Positions 16,745 to 26,520 of a stretch of 64,000 nt of DNA are shown here, piece after piece; the first letter of the stretch is position 1; every line of letters starts with the position of its first letter. The DNA is taken from positions 20,221-84,220 of the forward strand of contig DATEFW010000042.1 of assembly GCA_035280425.1 (NCBI GenBank), read 5' to 3'. Source of the DNA: QHXW01 sp035280425 (GTDB lineage Bacteria; Acidobacteriota; Terriglobia; Bryobacterales; Bryobacteraceae). Under the pieces are notes generated by a model. The model was not told the DNA's origin. It was given only the letters and a program-made list of their open reading frames with translations, and did not search any database. Position numbers and translations under genes: made by a program.

Positions 16745-19222
16745 TCATTCATGCCGCAACGCTCTCATCGGATCCAGCCCCGCCGCGCGGCGCGCCGGCA
16801 GGTAGCAGGCGATCAGCGCCACTGCAGCTAGGAGGGCGGCGGTCGTCACGAAAATCCACGGATCGCCCGGCTTCACCTCGTGCAGCAAACTGGCCATCAC
16901 GCGTGTCGAGGCCAGCGCGCCCGCAATACCTGCCACGAAGCCCAGCGCTGCCAGGCGCATGCCTTCGATCAGCACCTCCCGCAGTACGCGGCCTCGCGTC
17001 GCGCCCAGCGACATACGGACCCCGATCTCTCGCGTGCGCTGTGTCACCGCATACGACAGCACCCCGTAAATCCCCACGGCCGCCAGCAGAACCGCCAGCA
17101 CGGCAAACGATCCCACCAGAATGCTGAGGAATCGCTTGCCTCCCACACTGTCAGCAATGATCTCGTCCATTGTCCGTACGCCGAACAATGGCAGGCTCGG
17201 ATCGATTTGGCGAAGCACTTGCTGCACCGGCAACCTCAAACCAGCCGGCGGCAACGAAGTGTGTAGCACCAGAAACAGGCCCGAATCCCCATCGAACGCT
17301 TCGTAGGCTTCGGGATTCGGCTTGCTCGTGATACCCCATTGCCGGACGTCGCTCACCACGCCGATCACCTCTCGCCACGGCCCGTGGTCGCTCCCGGATG
17401 AAAACATCTGGCCCAGGGGACTGCGGTTCGGCCAGAAAAATCTCGCCATGCGTTCGTTGATCACCGAGGGATAAACCATCGCGTCGGTCTGTTCCGGCTT
17501 AGGCGATGCGCCGTTCGCGGTCATCAGCGGCCAGCGGGCATCGAGCGCCAGCGCCTTTTGCATATCGGCCAGTGTAAAGACCCGTCCTTGGATCAGGCGA
17601 ACTCCCATCACACGAAAGTAGTCGGGAGAGACCGCATGCGTTTCCACGAGCTGGTTGCTCATCTCGCCTGTCGAGCCGCGAAGCTTCACGTAATAGTTGC
17701 TGCCTCCTTCAAGCGGTAAGCGATTGCTCGCCGCCACCGCGTCTACTCCCGGAATGTGCGCGGCTTTGTCCAGGAGCGTGCGGGCGAAATCGAACCTCTG
17801 CTGCGCGGTCTCGTATTGCGCCTCGGGAAGTTGGACACCGGCCGTAAACACGCCCTGCGGCCGCACGCCGATATCCAGACTACGCGTCCGCACAAAATCC
17901 TTCAGCAGAAGCCCGGCACATACGAGCAGCAGCATGGACAGCGCCATCTCGCCCACCACCAGCGCGTTGCTTGTGAAACGGCGTCGTTTTCCGGGGCTCA
18001 CAGAACTGCCCGAGCCGCCTTTGAGTTCCTCGTGCAGATCGGGAGCGGCCGTACGGAGCGCGGGAATGATGCCGAACAGCACACCCGTCGCGACTGCCAG
18101 CGCAAACGTAAACGCGAGCACCTCCGCATTCAATTGAATAGCGAACGCTGCGAAGGCCGAACTCTGCATCCGCAAAAATATCGCCAGCACACCTCGCGCC
18201 ACCAGCAAGCCAAGCGCTCCGCCCGACAATGACAGGAGCAGGCTCTCGGTCAGCAATTGCCGAAACAGCCGCCCACGTGCCGCGCCCAGCGCGCTGCGCA
18301 CGGCCATCTCCTTTTGTCGCGTGATGGCCCGCGAAAGCAGCAGATTCGCTACGTTGGCGCACGCAATCAGCAGCACCAGTCCAACGGCCGACAACATCAT
18401 CACAAGAGAATCGCGGGAATCGCCGGCCAGGTCGTCGTGTAGTGACAGGGCAGCGGCGCCGACTTTGTCATTCGAGTTTGGATACGCCTTCTCCAGGCGG
18501 GCCGCAATTACTTTGAGATCAGCCAGCCCTCGCTGGAGCGTGACGCCCGGTTTCAGCCGGCCAATGGCGTTCGCCCAGTGACTCCCGCGCTCGCCCAGTG
18601 TCTTGTTGTCCATGTCCTGCGGAATCCACAATTGGGCTTGGAACGGATACTTGAAAGTCGCCGGCATGACGCCGACAATTGTGAATTTCCTGGCGTCCAA
18701 CTGAATCGTGCGCCCAATTACCCCTCGGTCGCCGGCGAAATTCGCGTGCCAGAGCCCATAACTGAGAATCGCCACCTGGTCCTTGCCCGGCTCGTCTTCG
18801 CCGGATACGAACGTGCGCCCCAGTAGCGGCGAGACGCCGAGCAGCGAAAAGAAATTCGACTCGACCGGGACGCCGCGGATGTGTTCCGGTGCTCCCCTGC
18901 CGCCGAAGTTCATGTCGTGCGGCCAGCCGAACAGGGTCATGTCCTGGAACGTTTTGTTCTGAGCCTTCCAGTCCAGAAAATCCGGGCCCGTGAAAGGATA
19001 GCGGCCGGGTGCGGCTTCAGTTTCATTCAGGCGCACCAACTGGCCGGCATCGCGAAACGGCAGCGGCCGTAGCAGCACGGCGTCGATAATGCTGAAGATG
19101 GCGGTGTTCGCCCCAATGCCGATAGTCAGCGTAATGGCCGCAACAATCGCCAGCCCGCGCGCCCGCAGTAACGTGCGGAATCCGTAGCGCAGATCGTAAA
19201 GATACGCTTTCAGTAATTCCAT
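16745..19222 (-). CDS. ADOP-type FtsX/MacB ABC transporter permease (orphan)
   Basis: 825 residues from ATG 19222, chosen because GAGG lies eight bases upstream and MELLKAYLYDLRYGFRTLL is the usual start of this family. It has the duplicated layout of acidobacterial orphan permeases: a TM helix (ITLTIGIGANTAIFSI), a MacB periplasmic domain, three helices of an FtsX domain, a second periplasmic domain and a terminal FtsX domain ending RRAAGLDPMRALRHE. No ATPase gene is adjacent, so its energising partner, if any, is encoded elsewhere. No PadR regulator is adjacent either. The role is unknown; antibiotic or lipopeptide export has been suggested for relatives. Confidence 0.88.
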   Translation of the reverse strand: MELLKAYLYDLRYGFRTLLRARGLAIVAAITLTIGIGANTAIFSIIDAVLLRPLPFRDAGQLVRLNETEAAPGRYPFTGPDFLDWKAQNKTFQDMTLFGWPHDMNFGGRGAPEHIRGVPVESNFFSLLGVSPLLGRTFVSGEDEPGKDQVAILSYGLWHANFAGDRGVIGRTIQLDARKFTIVGVMPATFKYPFQAQLWIPQDMDNKTLGERGSHWANAIGRLKPGVTLQRGLADLKVIAARLEKAYPNSNDKVGAAALSLHDDLAGDSRDSLVMMLSAVGLVLLIACANVANLLLSRAITRQKEMAVRSALGAARGRLFRQLLTESLLLSLSGGALGLLVARGVLAIFLRMQSSAFAAFAIQLNAEVLAFTFALAVATGVLFGIIPALRTAAPDLHEELKGGSGSSVSPGKRRRFTSNALVVGEMALSMLLLVCAGLLLKDFVRTRSLDIGVRPQGVFTAGVQLPEAQYETAQQRFDFARTLLDKAAHIPGVDAVAASNRLPLEGGSNYYVKLRGSTGEMSNQLVETHAVSPDYFRVMGVRLIQGRVFTLADMQKALALDARWPLMTANGASPKPEQTDAMVYPSVINERMARFFWPNRSPLGQMFSSGSDHGPWREVIGVVSDVRQWGITSKPNPEAYEAFDGDSGLFLVLHTSLPPAGLRLPVQQVLRQIDPSLPLFGVRTMDEIIADSVGGKRFLSILVGSFAVLAVLLAAVGIYGVLSYAVTQRTREIGVRMSLGATRGRVLREVLIEGMRLAALGFVAGIAGALASTRVMASLLHEVKPGDPWIFVTTAALLAAVALIACYLPARRAAGLDPMRALRHE

Positions 19223-19255
19223 GGTCGGGTCCTCGCCTGGCCTTCCCGGCTGCAC

Positions 19256-19759
19256 CGATTATACGTCTAATTAACCTATTTTCGGAGCGCTCTGTCTTTT
19301 TCCCTCAAAAGATGTAGGGAATTCGCTTCGCGCTGTTCGGTGCTGTTGTTCAATGTTGCGACGCGCTAGGAACGGCGAGCTTCGAGAGACGAACTCCGCC
19401 CGATCTTAACTGAGGTCCACCCGCACTCCGAGCGTCAGCAGATGTGCCTGGAATCCCTTCTAGAGATAGAACGGCTCGGCGTACCTGCAGTAAGGCCGCT
19501 CCCCGTACCAGTTCAAACAGCGTTCTGGGATGTTAGCCGCACTCGGTCGTATAACGCCCCACGTTGGATTTGTCTCGTCAGAAAAACCGCTGTGCTCTTC
19601 ATCGCCCTTCCTCGCGGCTGAGCAGCGGCTGCGCCTGGATGCAGTCACAGCCGAAATCCAATTCGGCTGCCCGCCCACGGGGGCCGGCGCGCCCAAGCGG
19701 CATATTGAGCGCATCGGTGACACGCCCAACCTTAGAGCGTTAGTATCGTTCCTGCGACC
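19256..19759. other. Intergenic stretch with an interrupted reading frame
   Basis: About 500 bp with no supportable intact gene. On the minus strand one frame runs from about 19729 to a TAG at 19460-19462 (ending RYAEPFYL) and then continues in the same frame with KGFQAHLLTLGVRVDLS to a TAA at 19406-19408. The LTLGVRVDL tail looks like the last strand of an outer-membrane barrel, so this may be the remnant of a decayed gene. The upstream part of the frame is not recognisable. The last 20 bp before 19760 resemble an integron core site only weakly. Confidence 0.3.
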
Positions 19760-20158
19760 ATGTCACCTTCCGAGATGATTCTAGCGACCAAACAGTTGTA
19801 CGCAGCATTCGGTCGTCGCGACATCGAGAGGATCCTTGCGGTCCTGGCAGACGATGTGGTTTGGTGCGAGCCGTCGAACCCGTTCAACCCGGCCGGCGGG
19901 GCCCGCCACGGACGCGCTGGCTTCTTGGAGTGGCTGAGAATCGGCATGGAAGCCGAAGACATCCTGGTCCTCGACCCAAGACAGTTCCTCACCGGCGAAG
20001 ACTCGATCGCCGTCGTGGGTTACACCCAGTGCCGCGCGAAAACGACAGGACGGGTCTATGAGACGGACTTTGTACATCTCGTCACTTTCCGGCGAGGCAA
20101 AATCGCCAGGTTCCAGGAGTTCTTCGACACCTTTGTTGCCGGGGAAGCGTTTCGATAA
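19760..20158 (+). CDS. NTF2/SnoaL-like domain protein
   Basis: 132 residues of the nuclear-transport-factor-2-like fold. The sequence begins ILATKQLYAAFGRRDIERILAV and contains LADDVVWCEP, HGRAGF, and the closing strand VHLVTFRRGKIARFQEFFDT, all typical of ketosteroid-isomerase/SnoaL-like small proteins. Members are enzymes or ligand-binding proteins with very diverse activities; none can be assigned here. The gene is isolated: 500 bp of non-coding sequence before it and a convergent ADOP permease gene 41 bp after it. Confidence 0.83.
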   Translation: MSPSEMILATKQLYAAFGRRDIERILAVLADDVVWCEPSNPFNPAGGARHGRAGFLEWLRIGMEAEDILVLDPRQFLTGEDSIAVVGYTQCRAKTTGRVYETDFVHLVTFRRGKIARFQEFFDTFVAGEAFR

Positions 20159-20199
20159 CGAAGCACCAACATCGTTTTCCGGTAGTTACAGTGGAAGAT

Positions 20200-22521
20200 T
20201 TACTCGTGCCTCAACACCGTTGCAGGATCGATGCGTACTGCTCTGACTGCCGGCAGAAAGGCTGCCGTAACCACTGAGCCAATGAGCACAGCCGTGGCTC
20301 CGAGGAAGGAATAAGGATCGACCGCGCTCAGACCGTAAAGAAAGCTCGACACTGCTTGGGCGATACCAAGGCTCACCACAAATCCAATAGCTGTACCGAT
20401 GGAGGCGAACAGCAGCGCTTCGCCCAAAACCAGCCGCAACATTCTGCTCGTTGATGCGCCGAGCGCGACCCGAATACCGACTTCCGTAGTCCGCTGGGCG
20501 GTCGAATAGGCCGTGACGCCATAGAGACCGAATGCCGCGAGCGCCAATGCCAATGCGCCCAGAATCGTCATCAGAGTTGCTGCAGAACGCGCTGGCTCCA
20601 AGACCGGGCGCAGATAATCGTCGGCCGTCTGTGCATGCGCCCGAATCTCCCGGCCGATTAAAGATGCAACACCGGTAGGCCCCTGAGTCGTGCTCACCAA
20701 CAGGAACGCGGACTGGGTTTGTACTTGCTCGCTCGGCAGGTAAACGTATGGCTGTGGCGTCTCTCTTAAAGGTGAATATCTGATGTCCCCGACAACACCG
20801 ACAATTTCATAAGTCGAACCGGGGCGATCTAGCTGAATACGTTTGCCGATGGGGTCCTGACCAGCGAAAGCTCGCCGTGCCAACGTTTCGTTGATGATAA
20901 CAACCTTTACATCGCCGCGCCGAAAGTCACGCCCGCGAAGCAGTGGATGGCCGATAGTCGAGAAATACAGCGCATCAACATCACTTCTGAATGTCTGAAT
21001 CGGCCCCTGCCCCGTGACCCGCATCTCCACTGTGTCGTTCTCAATGCCCATCGGTATACCGCTTAGGAGGCTGACGGAGCGCACACCAGGTAACGACTGT
21101 ACGCTATTCCGAAGGCGATGGTAGTACTCGGAGCGGTCGGCGCCGGAGAGAAGGCCCTCTGAAGAACTCAACTCCACGATGAGCAGCTTACTCGTGTCGA
21201 ACCCCAGGCTCAGCGTCTCCAGCCGGACAAGACTGCTGATGAACAATCCTGCGACGATGAGTACGACTGTGGATGAGGCGATTTGCGCAATTAGAAAGAG
21301 GCCGCGGATCCGTGATCCGTATAAGCACGAGGCGCCTTCACCCTTTAGCGCCGGAGCCAGGTCGGGCTTCGACGCTGCGAGGGCTGGCCGCAATCCAAAG
21401 AGCGTGACGCTCGATACAGACAACGCCAGGGTGAAGCTCAGAACTCTCCAGTCCAGCCGGTGATCAATAGCAAACCCGCCGCTGATCGTCTCCGGAATCA
21501 GGCTCGATAGAAAGTCACCGGTCCAGCGAACTAGGAGCAAACTTGCCACAGCCCCCAAAACTGACAGCACCGTGCTTTCGGTCACCAACATCCGGACGAG
21601 CCGGCCTCGGCTGGCGCCCAAGGCCAGCCTAACCGCGATTTCGCGGCGGCGTGAAGAGGTACGAACAGCAAGAAGGCTGGCCAGGTTGCCGCAGGCGATC
21701 AGCAAGATCAATCCGACGACGGCCGAAAGGAGTACCGCTATCGGAATGAGCGGTTGCCACGTCAGCCCACCGCCTTTTTGGATGGTCACTTTCTGCGGTG
21801 GCGCTCCCGTGTCACGGTGCAGGCGTTCCTCGAGGACGCCTACCGCTGCGTGAACCTGTTGAATGGTGATGCCCGGCTGCACACGTGCCGTAATCAAGGC
21901 GCCGGCCTCCCGAAAATCCCGGGGCGCTCGTGGAAGGATCTGGCCTTGCGCACGGAAGGGAATCCAGAGGTCGGTACGCCACGGCGAGGCAAGACCGGTA
22001 AAGCGCTCCGGCATGACGCCGATAACGGCAAAGATTCGGTGGTTGATGTTGATCGTCTGTTGCGCCAGATCTATGCTGGCGTGCAGGTGGCGCCTCCAAA
22101 ACTCCCGGCTGACGACGGCCACCCGATCGCTATCGTTTGTTGCAGGTGTCCGGCCTAAAGTGGGCGAAACGCCCAAAACCTTAAAATAGTTTTCGGAAAC
22201 CAGCTCGGCGAACACCCGCTGCCGTCCGTTCTCGTCTATGACGTCCAGACCGTACGGCAGGAAAGCCGCCACCCCCCTGAAGACCGAGGTTTGTTCGCGC
22301 CAGTGCAGATAATCGGAGTAGGAAATCGTCGCGCCTTCGACGCCGCTAATCAGGACTGTCTCGTCGGGCTTATCAATCGGCAGCGGACGAAGCAGAAACG
22401 CGCTGACAAAGCTGAAAATACTGGTGTTCGCGCCCACGCCGAGTGCCAGTACGAGAACCGCAGTCAAAGTGAATCCGGGAGCTCTCGACAGTTGTCTAAG
22501 GGCTAAGGACAGATCTTTCAT
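20200..22521 (-). CDS. ADOP-type FtsX/MacB ABC transporter permease (orphan)
   Basis: 773 residues if translation begins at ATG 22521 (MKDLSLALRQLSRAPGFTL), the family-typical start. An upstream in-frame ATG at 22623 overlaps the preceding stop codon as ATGA and would add 34 hydrophilic residues, so that start is a real alternative. Layout: TM helix with LALGVGANTSIFSFVSAFL, MacB-like periplasmic domain, FtsX domain with RREIAVRLALGASRGRL, second periplasmic domain and final FtsX domain ending VRIDPATVLRHE. No ATPase is adjacent. It is the second such permease within 6 kb, in the same orientation as the one at 16745, but the two are clearly divergent. Confidence 0.87.
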   Translation of the reverse strand: MKDLSLALRQLSRAPGFTLTAVLVLALGVGANTSIFSFVSAFLLRPLPIDKPDETVLISGVEGATISYSDYLHWREQTSVFRGVAAFLPYGLDVIDENGRQRVFAELVSENYFKVLGVSPTLGRTPATNDSDRVAVVSREFWRRHLHASIDLAQQTININHRIFAVIGVMPERFTGLASPWRTDLWIPFRAQGQILPRAPRDFREAGALITARVQPGITIQQVHAAVGVLEERLHRDTGAPPQKVTIQKGGGLTWQPLIPIAVLLSAVVGLILLIACGNLASLLAVRTSSRRREIAVRLALGASRGRLVRMLVTESTVLSVLGAVASLLLVRWTGDFLSSLIPETISGGFAIDHRLDWRVLSFTLALSVSSVTLFGLRPALAASKPDLAPALKGEGASCLYGSRIRGLFLIAQIASSTVVLIVAGLFISSLVRLETLSLGFDTSKLLIVELSSSEGLLSGADRSEYYHRLRNSVQSLPGVRSVSLLSGIPMGIENDTVEMRVTGQGPIQTFRSDVDALYFSTIGHPLLRGRDFRRGDVKVVIINETLARRAFAGQDPIGKRIQLDRPGSTYEIVGVVGDIRYSPLRETPQPYVYLPSEQVQTQSAFLLVSTTQGPTGVASLIGREIRAHAQTADDYLRPVLEPARSAATLMTILGALALALAAFGLYGVTAYSTAQRTTEVGIRVALGASTSRMLRLVLGEALLFASIGTAIGFVVSLGIAQAVSSFLYGLSAVDPYSFLGATAVLIGSVVTAAFLPAVRAVRIDPATVLRHE

Positions 22522-22619
22522 GACAGTTTGCAAGCCTTGTCGCTTAGACACCGAAGCCTCGCGGTTTGTTTCCGGCGAAGTTGCAGGTACCTCTCGATGC
22601 GTTAGCTGCCCGTCCCGCT

Positions 22620-22985
22620 TCATCCCACTCGCTTCGCCGTCAGCTCCGTGCTCCAGCTTCCATCCTCGGTCCCCATCGTGAAGCGGATCTCATCGCCCGA
22701 TAGCTCGCCTTTATAAACCAGCTTCACCGGATTGCCTTCCCACTCCGACATCACCGAAAACGTAACCGTCGAGCCCTGCACTTTGCCCTCCTGCACATCG
22801 AGCGCGCGCTCCAGCAGGCCCACAACCGTCCCGCTGAGACTCGCGCCGTCGGCTTTCAGGTTGAACGTGATCTCCCGCGAACCATTCTGCCCTTCGAGCG
22901 TTCCCTTCCACTTGCCGGTCACATCCGCCGCGCGCGCGGCCACCAGCATGACCAACGCCATCAAAAAAATCGCCGTGCTCTTCAT
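22620..22985 (-). CDS. Small exported protein of unknown function
   Basis: 121 residues with a clear signal peptide (MKSTAIFLMALVMLVAARAADV). The mature part is about 100 residues, rich in beta strands: TGKWKGTLEG, EITFNLKADGASLSGTV, VTFSVMSEWEG and VKLVYKGELSGDEIRFTM. It looks like a small lipocalin-like or beta-sandwich domain seen in many acidobacterial exported proteins; no function can be given. The start has a strong ribosome-binding site (AGGAGG) and a TATAAT lies 23 bp upstream. The ADOP permease gene follows directly, so they are probably co-transcribed. Confidence 0.78.
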   Translation of the reverse strand: MKSTAIFLMALVMLVAARAADVTGKWKGTLEGQNGSREITFNLKADGASLSGTVVGLLERALDVQEGKVQGSTVTFSVMSEWEGNPVKLVYKGELSGDEIRFTMGTEDGSWSTELTAKRVG

Positions 22986-23325
22986 TTCATCCCTCCTCGG
23001 TGCACGGATTATATATCACGCACGTTCCTCGAGCGCCGCGCCCGGTGAGTAAGCGGACGTGCTATCGGCCCAACAGTTCTCAGGTTTGCCAGGATCTGCG
23101 CGAGGTCCGATCCTTCAAGATTTCGGTAAGGAATTGAGCGCCTCCACCAGGTGCGATCCCAGAAAATCCAGGATTCCAGGAAGCATGCTCTCAAGAGCGG
23201 GGGCGCTCAAACTTAACTCTACAAGTCATCGAGTTCAGCCGCCAGAGCACGGCTCGCCCCACATGTATGGCTTCTAACAGCGCGACCCGCAATTTACGAA
23301 ATCCGACTTAAGATGGAATGAACCC
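22986..23325. other. Intergenic region between divergent genes
   Basis: 340 bp between the small exported protein gene (minus) and tdh (plus). It holds the -10 box listed at 23008-23013. No riboswitch, RNA gene or coding frame was recognised in the rest. Confidence 0.5.
23008..23013 (-). promoter_or_regulatory. TATAAT -10 box upstream of the small exported protein gene
   Basis: A perfect TATAAT on the minus strand sits 23 bp before ATG 22985, giving a short leader that contains AGGAGG. The -35 region at 17-bp spacing is poor, so an extended or activator-dependent promoter is possible. Confidence 0.4.
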
Positions 23326-24334
<1,009 letters not shown>

Positions 24335-24351
<17 letters not shown>

Positions 24352-24847
24352 TTTCTTCGAACATCCCCGTTTCCCGGTTCTTCCGAACCCGCCCCGCCGC
24401 AAAATATCGCCCGTTCATCGCAATGTAAACGCCCGGCGGCAGCGTTTGCGCAAACGCCAGCGCGCTGCCCAGGTTAAACAGCCCGTCCGAGCTGCCGAAC
24501 TTGTACGGCACCATAGCCCCGGTCAGCACGATCGTTTTGTCCCGGATTTTGGACGCCAGCCCCTCCGCCGTCTCGACCATCGTATCGGTGCCATGCGTGA
24601 TGACGATGCGGCGTTCCGGCGCCGTCCGGCACTGCTCCACGATCACGTTACGATCGGTATCGCTCATGTCGAGGCTGTCGATCATCATCAGCGTCTGAAT
24701 TTCGATTTTGAGATCCGAGCGGCCAAGTCTCAGCATTTCAGGCAGGTGCGAATGTTTGAAATACAATTTGCCGGTCAGCTCGTCATATTCCTTGTCAAAG
24801 GTGCCACCCGTGATCAGGATGCGGATCGGTTGGGCATTCACAAACAC
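24335..24847 (-). CDS. Single-domain asparaginase-like protein
   Basis: 170 residues covering only the N-terminal asparaginase domain; the C-terminal domain of normal 330-residue asparaginases is absent. The first catalytic threonine is in ILITGGTFDKEY, and the second motif is VITHGTDTMVETA. LTGAMVPYKF matches the third conserved block. Short members of this kind are known in many bacteria and may act on amides or bind ligands; activity is not established. The start is GTG 24847, preceded by GAGGA. It is convergent with tdh, with a 17-bp overlap. Confidence 0.82.
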
Positions 24848-24947
24848 ATTTTCCTCTATAGGCGTTGAAAATCGAGGAGATCGCGGCCGGACCGCCGTTA
24901 AATCAGTTGGGCCTTTGATATCCTAAACCTTAGGGCCAAATTTCCCC

Positions 24948-25694
24948 ATGCGGAACACGTATCGATTCCGATCCACCGGATATTCGTGGTCGAACTTTTT
25001 CCCCACCGGCGTCAAATGGCTGCTGATTTCCAATATCGGGATATTTGTTCTCTTTTTCTTCCTCGGGGGAACGCAACTCGGCCAGGTTTTCTATCTGGCG
25101 GCGCTTTCCCCGCGCGCGGTTGTCGAGCATTTTGCGGTCTGGCAGCTTGTGACCTATATGTTCCTGCACGGCGGGTTTGGGCACATCCTGTTTAACATGT
25201 TGACACTATGGATGTTCGGGATCGACCTGGAGCGTGACTGGGGAACACGCCGCTTCCTGAAATTTTATTTTCTATGCGGCATCGGGGCGGGTATTTGCGA
25301 TGTGGCGGTCAACGTATTGATGGGGACGCTCAACACGCGCACGATCGGCTCCTCGGGCGCGATCTACGGGCTGCTCATGGCTTTCGGCGTGCTTTACCCT
25401 GACCGGGTCGTGCTGATGAGCTTTCTTTTTCCGATCAAAGCCAAATACTTCGTCATGATCATCGGCGCGATCGCGTTTATGAGCTCGTTCGGCAGCGCGG
25501 GGAGCGGGGTGAGCAACGTCGCCCACCTGGGCGGCATGCTGTTCGGGTATGCCTACCTGCGCGGGCGCTTCCTGCACCTCGACACCCGCAATCTCTGGCG
25601 GCGCTACCAGACTTGGAAGCTCCAGAGGGCCAAGAAGAAGTTCCAGGTCTACATGCGGAAGCACGGATCGGATCGCGACCCCTGGGTCAACTGA
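24948..25694 (+). CDS. Rhomboid-family intramembrane serine protease
   Basis: 248 residues with about six hydrophobic segments and a cytosolic basic tail (KLQRAKKKFQVYMRK). Conserved features are HGGFGHILFNMLTLWMFG, the GxSG catalytic motif IGSSGAIYG (S136) and the catalytic histidine in VAHLGGMLFG (H193). It cleaves transmembrane substrates in the inner membrane; the substrate is unknown. It heads a run of closely spaced plus-strand genes (ccsA-like, hemA, hemC, cobA-hemD), with only 4 bp to the next start. A short inverted repeat (CCTAA, three bases, TTAGG) lies about 20 bp before the ATG. Confidence 0.9.
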   Translation: MRNTYRFRSTGYSWSNFFPTGVKWLLISNIGIFVLFFFLGGTQLGQVFYLAALSPRAVVEHFAVWQLVTYMFLHGGFGHILFNMLTLWMFGIDLERDWGTRRFLKFYFLCGIGAGICDVAVNVLMGTLNTRTIGSSGAIYGLLMAFGVLYPDRVVLMSFLFPIKAKYFVMIIGAIAFMSSFGSAGSGVSNVAHLGGMLFGYAYLRGRFLHLDTRNLWRRYQTWKLQRAKKKFQVYMRKHGSDRDPWVN

Positions 25695-25698
25695 ACGC

Positions 25699-26520
25699 AT
25701 GGCGGAAATGAGTATCATCTGGTTGAGAGTAGCGGCGGGACTGTATTCGCTCAGCCTTCTGCACGCGATTCTGACCGTCACGCGGCGGCGCGCCTATGCC
25801 TTTCCTGTCGCGCTGGGCGCCCTGACGCTCGGCGGCATCTTTCACCTGGTTTCGATCGTTGAGCAGGGCGTGGCCATCGACCATTTTCCGGCGAGCGGCT
25901 TCTACGAGTCGATGTCGCTGTGCGCGTTTCTGATCACCGCGCTGTTTCTGTTCGTTTACTGGCGATACCGTCTGGAAAGCCTGAGCGTCTTTATTTTTCC
26001 GCTGGTATTCGTGATGGCGCTGGTAGCGTCACTGGGGCGTCCGGTGGCGTCGACCTGGTCGAGCCAGACCGTGCGCGATGCCTGGCTGATGACGCACGTG
26101 GTGCTGGTGCTGCTGGGGTTTGCGGCGCTGCTCTTCACAGCGGTGGCCGCGATTCTTTATTTACTGCAAGAGCGGGAGTTAAAGCGCAAGAAACCGCGCA
26201 GCTTCTATCACCGGCTGCCGCCGCTCGGCACGCTCGACGATTTGATCACGAAATTCATGGGACTCGGGTTCGTGCTGATCACGCTGGCGGTGATTGTGGG
26301 CAGCACCTGGGCATTCGTGGAGTTTGGAACGCGCTGGGTGACGGATCCGAAGATCGGGATTTCGTTCTTCACCTGGGGCATTTATCTCGCGATGGTATTT
26401 CTGCGCATTTCCGCGGGCTGGCGCGGGCGCAAGGCGGCCGTGATGGCGATTACGGCTTTGGGCTGCTCGGCGTTGACCTGGGCGGCGCATGCGCAACTGC
26501 AAAACGTACTGGTGCGATGA
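25699..26520 (+). CDS. CcsA/CcmC-like cytochrome c biogenesis membrane protein
   Basis: 273 residues from ATG 25699 (an in-frame ATG nine bases later is possible). Eight or so hydrophobic segments are visible, including LLHAILTVTRRRAYAFPV and AWLMTHVVLVLLGFAALLFTA. The latter contains the histidine typical of heme-handling proteins. The last third has GSTWAFVEFGTRWVTDPKIG, close to the tryptophan-rich WWD-like region of CcsA/HemX. HemX-like proteins next to hemA are known to regulate glutamyl-tRNA reductase levels in Bacillus. That fits the position: the stop overlaps hemA as ATGA. A HemX role and a CcsA role cannot be separated from sequence alone. Confidence 0.82.
   Translation: MAEMSIIWLRVAAGLYSLSLLHAILTVTRRRAYAFPVALGALTLGGIFHLVSIVEQGVAIDHFPASGFYESMSLCAFLITALFLFVYWRYRLESLSVFIFPLVFVMALVASLGRPVASTWSSQTVRDAWLMTHVVLVLLGFAALLFTAVAAILYLLQERELKRKKPRSFYHRLPPLGTLDDLITKFMGLGFVLITLAVIVGSTWAFVEFGTRWVTDPKIGISFFTWGIYLAMVFLRISAGWRGRKAAVMAITALGCSALTWAAHAQLQNVLVR

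Noticed and set aside
19708..19750. Integron attC-like core (GCCCAAC then GCGTTAG) just before the NTF2-like gene, suggesting a gene cassette
   Set aside because: The second core does not fit GTTRRRY (GTTAGTA), the spacing is eight rather than five or six bases, and no matching site follows the gene.
16745..22521. MacB-type complete exporter (permease with ATPase)
   Set aside because: No Walker motifs in these proteins and no ATPase gene next to them.
22986..23325. Possible riboswitch before tdh
   Set aside because: No glycine- or other known aptamer core found.
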